20,687 nucleotides of DNA, from contig DEFO01000047.1 in assembly GCA_002350805.1 (NCBI GenBank), forward strand, positions 2,380 through 23,066. The letters are read 5' to 3'. The notes below the pieces were generated by a model that saw only the letters and a program-made list of their open reading frames with translations, made no database searches and was not told the origin of the DNA. A program made the translations under genes and the position numbers. The stretch's first letter is position 1; each line of letters opens with the position of its first letter. Source of the stretch: Prevotella sp. UBA2850 (GTDB taxonomy: Bacteria > Bacteroidota > Bacteroidia > Bacteroidales > Bacteroidaceae). This document shows, piece after piece, positions 16,755 to 20,687 of this stretch.

Positions 16755-18815
16755 ATGCCTATCAAGAAATGTCTGATGGTGATGGCCCTGCTGATGGCTG
16801 TTGCCACAATGGAAGCTCAAAACAACGACACTACAGGTGTCTGGAAAGAGAAAGAACTGCAAGGAGTGACCATCCGTTCGGGAGCCACCACACGCCGTGT
16901 GGCTGGAGCCGTCAATGGTACACTCATCTCCAAAGATGAACTCTTCAAGGCTGCCTGTTGCAACCTGGGTGAGAGTTTTACAACGAATCCCTCAGTGGAT
17001 GTCAACTACAGCGATGCGGCTACTGGTGCCAAGCAAATCAAGTTGCTGGGCCTCTCGGGTACTTACGTGCAGATGCTCACCGAGAACCTGCCCAACTTCC
17101 GTGGTGCCGCCGCACCTTACTCACTCGGTTATGTACCGGGTCCCTGGATGAAGAGTATTCAGGTGTCGAAGGGCAGCGCATCGGTGCGCAACGGCTATGA
17201 GTCGATTACTGGTCAGATAGATGTGGAGTATCTCAAGCCCGACGATGACCAAGGTGTCACTGTCAATCTCTTTGGCAACACGATGAGCAAGTTTGAGGCC
17301 AATGCCGATGCCAACCTGCATCTCAATGGTCCTTTGGCCACAGAGATCTTGGCTCACTACGAGAACGACTGGGGCGGGCACGACCGCAACCACGACGGCT
17401 TTGTCGATATGCCGAAAGTGCGCCAGTATAACCTGCAAAACCGTTGGCGCAGCGTGGGCGAGCATTACATCTTCCATGCCGGACTGGGCATACTGAAGGA
17501 GAAACGCGAGGGCGGACAGACAGGCCATCATGCCAATGCTGCCAACCCTTATCTCATCGATATTGAGACCGACCGCTACGAGGCTTACATGAAGCACGCC
17601 TTTGTGCTCGACAAAGAGCATGGCACCAACCTCGCTTTCATGGGCAATGCGTCGATGCACGTGCAGGATGGTGGATATGGACAGAAAGCTTACTATGTGA
17701 ACCAGAAGAATGCGTATGCCCAGCTGATGTTCGAGCACAACTTCACCAAGCAGCACAATCTGTCGGCAGGCTTGAGCCTGAATCATGACTATCTGCATCA
17801 GAATGCCACGGGCATCTTGCTGACTGATCCTTACTACGACATGCCTGCACTCATGACATTGAACGAGGTTCATTTGAGATATGCGCAGAAAGAGACAGTT
17901 CCCGGTGCCTATGCACAGTATACTTACAACAAAGACGACCGTCTGATTCTGATGGCAGGCCTGCGAGTGGACGACAGCAATATCTATGGCACGTTCGTCA
18001 CTCCGCGCGTACATATTAAATATATGCCCGCTGACTTGGTCAGTTTCCGGCTCTCTGCTGGTAAGGGCTATCGCACTCCGTTTGCCTTGGCTGAGAACAG
18101 CAATTTGTTGGCCAGTGGCCGATGGATGATTGTAGATGAACAACTGAAGCAGGAAGAGGCTTGGAACTATGGTGTGACCATGGCCTGGAACATTCCTCTG
18201 TTCGGCAAGACGCTCAAGCTGAATGCCGACTACTATTACACAGACTTTAAGGAACAGGCAGTGGTTGACTATGAAGTGGAGTCACGCGCCATTTACATTC
18301 ACAATTTGCACGGCAAGTCGTACAGCCATACTCTGCAGGTCGATGCCACCTATCCGGTGTTCAAGGGCATGACCGTCACAGCTGCCTACCGTCTGAACGA
18401 TGTGAAGTGCACTTATGGAACCAACGATAAGTTGATGACCAAACCCCTTACTAGCCGCTACAAGGGACTGCTCACCGCCTCGTACAAGACACCGCTCGGT
18501 CTCTGGCAGTTCGATGCTACGCTGCAGCTGAATGGCGGAGGTCGCCTGCCCACTCCTGCGGTTGATTCCAACGGTGCACAGATGTGGCCTTCTAACTTCC
18601 ACTCCTACGAGCAGTTAAGTGCACAGATTACCCGCTGGTTCCGTCACTTCTCCGTGTATATCGGCGGTGAGAACCTCACAGGATTTAAGCAGAAGAATCC
18701 TATCATCAATGCCCACGACCCCTGGAGCGACAAGTTCGATGCCACCATGGTGTGGGGACCTGTGCAGGGTGCTATGGGCTACATCGGCGTGAGAGTCAAC
18801 TTCGGACGACTCTAA
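16755..18815 (+). CDS. TonB-dependent outer membrane receptor, probably metal-related
   Basis: This 686-residue protein has a signal peptide (MPIKKCLMVMALLMAVATMEAQ) and, unlike the SusC protein in this window, no carboxypeptidase-like domain. The plug begins directly at KELQGVTIRSG (33-43) and includes a vicinal Cys68-Cys69 pair (KAACCNLGESF), then KQIKLLGLSGTYVQML and the plug-barrel junction VRNGYESITGQIDVEYLK. The barrel ends with MGYIGVRVNFGRL. Length and layout are those of metal, siderophore or cobalamin type receptors, not of SusC. The next gene, 77 nt downstream, encodes an exported HMA metal-binding protein, so a metal ion or metal complex is the likely cargo; copper is a guess. The start at 16755 is chosen for the signal peptide; the in-frame ATG at 16692 lies upstream of the -7 element. 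Confidence 0.9.
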   Translation: MPIKKCLMVMALLMAVATMEAQNNDTTGVWKEKELQGVTIRSGATTRRVAGAVNGTLISKDELFKAACCNLGESFTTNPSVDVNYSDAATGAKQIKLLGLSGTYVQMLTENLPNFRGAAAPYSLGYVPGPWMKSIQVSKGSASVRNGYESITGQIDVEYLKPDDDQGVTVNLFGNTMSKFEANADANLHLNGPLATEILAHYENDWGGHDRNHDGFVDMPKVRQYNLQNRWRSVGEHYIFHAGLGILKEKREGGQTGHHANAANPYLIDIETDRYEAYMKHAFVLDKEHGTNLAFMGNASMHVQDGGYGQKAYYVNQKNAYAQLMFEHNFTKQHNLSAGLSLNHDYLHQNATGILLTDPYYDMPALMTLNEVHLRYAQKETVPGAYAQYTYNKDDRLILMAGLRVDDSNIYGTFVTPRVHIKYMPADLVSFRLSAGKGYRTPFALAENSNLLASGRWMIVDEQLKQEEAWNYGVTMAWNIPLFGKTLKLNADYYYTDFKEQAVVDYEVESRAIYIHNLHGKSYSHTLQVDATYPVFKGMTVTAAYRLNDVKCTYGTNDKLMTKPLTSRYKGLLTASYKTPLGLWQFDATLQLNGGGRLPTPAVDSNGAQMWPSNFHSYEQLSAQITRWFRHFSVYIGGENLTGFKQKNPIINAHDPWSDKFDATMVWGPVQGAMGYIGVRVNFGRL

Positions 18816-18840
18816 ACGAAACAAGCCTATCCGCATTCAC

Positions 18841-18850
18841 TAGAATTCTA
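18841..18850. other. Perfect 10-bp palindrome between receptor and HMA genes
   Basis: TAGAATTCTA is a perfect inverted repeat, 43 bp before the HMA gene start at 18893. It could be a small operator half-site region, but it is short and AT-rich, and no consensus promoter is evident next to it. Its AGAATTCT core also appears in units of the 9-bp array at 8772-8915. Confidence 0.25.
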
Positions 18851-18892
18851 ATTGGTATAAAACTAAATATAAACTTTAAAACATCGAGAACA

Positions 18893-19417
18893 ATGAAAAA
18901 AACAACCATGTTGCTGACCATGCTGCTCATTGCGGCAGTCACATTCGCAAAAGACATTAAGACGCTCGTCGTCACCACACTGCCCGAGATGCATTGTGAG
19001 AGCTGTGAGACGAAGATTAAGGGTAACCTGCGCTTTGAGAAAGGCATCAAGAGTGTTGAGACCAATATCGATGCACAGGCCGTAACTATTCAGTACGACG
19101 CCGATAAGACCAACGAAGAGAATATCATCAAGGCCTTCGGTAAGTTTGGTTATCAGGCAAGCAAAAAGGCTGCTGAGCAGAAAGCTGAGTGCGACAAGAA
19201 AGAGTGCGCACAGAAAAAAGAGTGCTGCAAGGATAAGAAAGAATGCGGCGACAAGAAAGAGTGTTGCGGTAAGTGCGAAGGTGCTGACAAGAAGTGCGAG
19301 AAAAAGTGCGAAGGTGCTGACAAGAAATGCGAGAAAAAGTGCGAAGGTGCTGACAAGAAATGCGAGAAGAAGTGCGAGGGCGCTGCTGACAAGAAATGCG
19401 ATAAGAAGTGTGAGTAA
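18893..19417 (+). CDS. Exported HMA-domain protein with Cys/Lys-rich metallothionein-like tail
   Basis: This 174-residue protein starts with a signal peptide (MKKTTMLLTMLLIAAVTFA, to about residue 19). One heavy-metal-associated domain follows (about 23-88), with the metal-binding motif MHCESC, Cys35 and Cys38, and the usual beta-alpha-beta pattern ending in FGKFGYQASK. From about residue 93 the chain turns into a tail almost entirely of Lys, Glu, Asp, Cys, Gly and Ala with 16 cysteines. The last part is three copies of CEGADKKCEKK and a variant copy. HMA domains bind Cu(I), Zn, Cd or Hg as chaperones; the tail looks like a metal store or buffer, which is my inference. It lies 77 nt after the TonB receptor gene and 3 nt before the Mrp ATPase gene. 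The start is fixed by the signal peptide. I know of no characterised protein of this exact build. Confidence 0.88.
   Translation: MKKTTMLLTMLLIAAVTFAKDIKTLVVTTLPEMHCESCETKIKGNLRFEKGIKSVETNIDAQAVTIQYDADKTNEENIIKAFGKFGYQASKKAAEQKAECDKKECAQKKECCKDKKECGDKKECCGKCEGADKKCEKKCEGADKKCEKKCEGADKKCEKKCEGAADKKCDKKCE
19274..19408 (+). repeat. 33-bp in-frame tandem repeat encoding CEGADKKCEKK
   Basis: Three near-identical 33-bp units start at 19274, 19307 and 19340, and a 36-bp variant with one extra Ala codon starts at 19373. They lie inside the HMA gene. Differences are mainly silent (AAG/AAA, GAA/GAG), so the units are recent duplicates that have begun to drift. Confidence 0.92.
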
Positions 19418-19420
19418 AAG

Positions 19421-20539
19421 ATGACCATCTATCCCCAACTCATCATCGACGCCTTGTCGAAAGTAACCTATCCTGGCACTAAGAAGAACTTGGTGGAAAG
19501 TGGTATGGTGGCAGACACACCCAGTGTGGCTGCTCCCTCTTCTGAGGGCGAGAATTGGAAAGTGCGTGTGGTGCTTGAGTTCCCACGCGACACCGATCCT
19601 TTCCTCAAATCCACCATCAAGGCCGCTGAGGCCGCCATTCACTACCATGTGTCGAAAGACGTGGAGGTGACCATCGAGACTGAGTTCAAGTCAAAGCCAC
19701 GGCCTGAGGTTGGCAAGATGCTCCCAAAGGTAAAGAACGTTATTGCCGTCAGTTCAGGTAAGGGAGGCGTAGGAAAGTCGACCGTTTCGGCCAACCTCGC
19801 CATTGCTCTGGCACGCCTTGGCTATAAGGTAGGTTTGCTCGATACCGACATCTTCGGCCCCAGCATGCCCAAAATGTTCGATGTGGAGGATGCCCGTCCC
19901 TATGCTGTTCATGTTGACGGCCGCGACCTCATCGAGCCTATCGAGAAATATGGTGTCAAGCTGCTCAGCATTGGTTTCTTCGTCAGTCCAGAGACAGCCA
20001 CCCTTTGGCGCGGTGGCATGGCATCCAATGCGCTTAAGCAGCTCATCGCCGATGCCAATTGGGGAGAGCTTGATTATTTCATCCTCGACACTCCACCAGG
20101 CACTAGCGACATTCATCTTACCCTGTTACAGACGCTTGCCATCACCGGTGCCGTCATCGTGAGTACACCGCAGAGCGTGGCTCTCGCCGACGCCCGCAAA
20201 GGCATCGACATGTATCGCAACGAGAAGGTGAATGTGCCCATACTCGGTCTGGTTGAGAATATGTCGTGGTTCACACCTGCAGAACTGCCCGAGAACAAGT
20301 ATTATATTTTCGGAAAAGACGGTGCCAAGCATCTGGCCGAGGAGATGAATGTGCCTTTGCTGGCACAGATTCCCATCGTGCAGAGTATCTGCGAGAGTGG
20401 TGACAGCGGAAAGCCAGCAGCTCTTAATTCGGAAACGATGACAGGACTGGCTTTCATCAATTTGGCACAAGCTGTCGTCACAGTCACCAACCGTCGCAAC
20501 CGTGAGCAGGCTCCCACGCAGATTGTCGGGGTGAAATAA
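19421..20539 (+). CDS. mrp: Mrp/ApbC-family iron-sulfur cluster carrier ATPase
   Basis: This 372-residue cytoplasmic protein has an N-terminal MIP18/DUF59-type domain (about 1-90, VTYPGTKKNL) followed by the deviant Walker A P-loop GKGGVGKST (113-121), DTDIFGPSMPKMF (141-153), the Walker B region ILDTPPGTSD (221-230) and the ENMSWFTPAELP segment (279-290). Mrp/Nbp35 proteins bind a transient Fe-S cluster and pass it to apo-proteins with ATP hydrolysis. The CxxC pair that many homologues carry just after ENMS is absent here; the same replacement is, as far as I recall, common in Bacteroidota. It starts 3 nt after the HMA gene stop, so the two are co-translated. A terminator follows at 20583. 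Confidence 0.95.
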   Translation: MTIYPQLIIDALSKVTYPGTKKNLVESGMVADTPSVAAPSSEGENWKVRVVLEFPRDTDPFLKSTIKAAEAAIHYHVSKDVEVTIETEFKSKPRPEVGKMLPKVKNVIAVSSGKGGVGKSTVSANLAIALARLGYKVGLLDTDIFGPSMPKMFDVEDARPYAVHVDGRDLIEPIEKYGVKLLSIGFFVSPETATLWRGGMASNALKQLIADANWGELDYFILDTPPGTSDIHLTLLQTLAITGAVIVSTPQSVALADARKGIDMYRNEKVNVPILGLVENMSWFTPAELPENKYYIFGKDGAKHLAEEMNVPLLAQIPIVQSICESGDSGKPAALNSETMTGLAFINLAQAVVTVTNRRNREQAPTQIVGVK

Positions 20540-20582
20540 ATAACAGGCGAGTAAGCAAAATAAGTAAATCTGAGAATATGTA

Positions 20583-20625
20583 ATGAGTGGACGATTCTTA
20601 TCAATCGCTCCACTCATTTTTTTTT
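20583..20625 (+). terminator. Intrinsic terminator after mrp
   Basis: ATGAGTGGA (20583-20591) pairs perfectly with TCCACTCAT (20609-20617), and CGATT (20592-20596) with AATCG (20603-20607). One bulged C and a six-base loop remain, and the T-tract runs to 20625. It starts 43 nt after the mrp stop codon. The remaining bases to the window end show no gene or signal. Confidence 0.9.
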
Positions 20626-20687
20626 CTACCTATCAGTTTGCCGTTATTGATAAGTAATGGGATTTCTAATTAGTCTATCAATTAAAG

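Overview
The window comes from a member of the Bacteroidota, most likely a Prevotella/Segatella-like gut or oral species. The evidence is a SusC/SusD pair, a BspA-type leucine-rich-repeat protein, a DUF5117/DUF4953-type zinc protease, promoters of the Bacteroidota form (TAnnTTTG at -7, with a TTTG-like -33 element about 19-20 nt upstream), and the lack of strong Shine-Dalgarno sequences. I call fourteen protein-coding genes and see no rRNA, tRNA, CRISPR array, transposase or phage gene.

Left half, minus strand. Reading along transcription from about 7.9 kb down to 0.17 kb there are two groups. The first is a GH43-like glycosidase, a subtilisin-like protease, xseA and xseB (exonuclease VII); a good promoter precedes the GH43 gene. 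The second has its own promoter at about 3.76-3.79 kb and holds ilvE, trmB and a secreted BspA-like protein with 18 repeats. A plus-strand M15 peptidase gene at 8.0 kb is transcribed divergently from the GH43 gene, through two compact promoters that lie back to back.

Right half, plus strand. After a gene-free stretch (8.76-9.19 kb) holding a 16-unit 9-bp tandem repeat and a GC-rich hairpin comes a SusC-SusD-zinc metalloprotease operon, which looks like a RagAB-style uptake system coupled to its own protease. It is followed by a TonB-dependent receptor without a carboxypeptidase-like domain, a small exported HMA-domain protein ending in a Cys/Lys-rich metallothionein-like tail, and an Mrp/ApbC-type Fe-S carrier ATPase 3 nt downstream. 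A strong intrinsic terminator closes the set. I infer that this last group handles a soft metal, perhaps copper: capture at the outer membrane, buffering in the periplasm, and Fe-S cluster supply inside the cell.

Two intergenic sites about 8.8 kb apart (30-156 and 8772-8988) each carry a short tandem repeat followed, in the same orientation, by a related GC-rich hairpin. The susC gene shows an internal change of base composition that suggests mosaic exchange of its barrel region. The most unusual single gene is the HMA-metallothionein-like fusion at 18893-19417.
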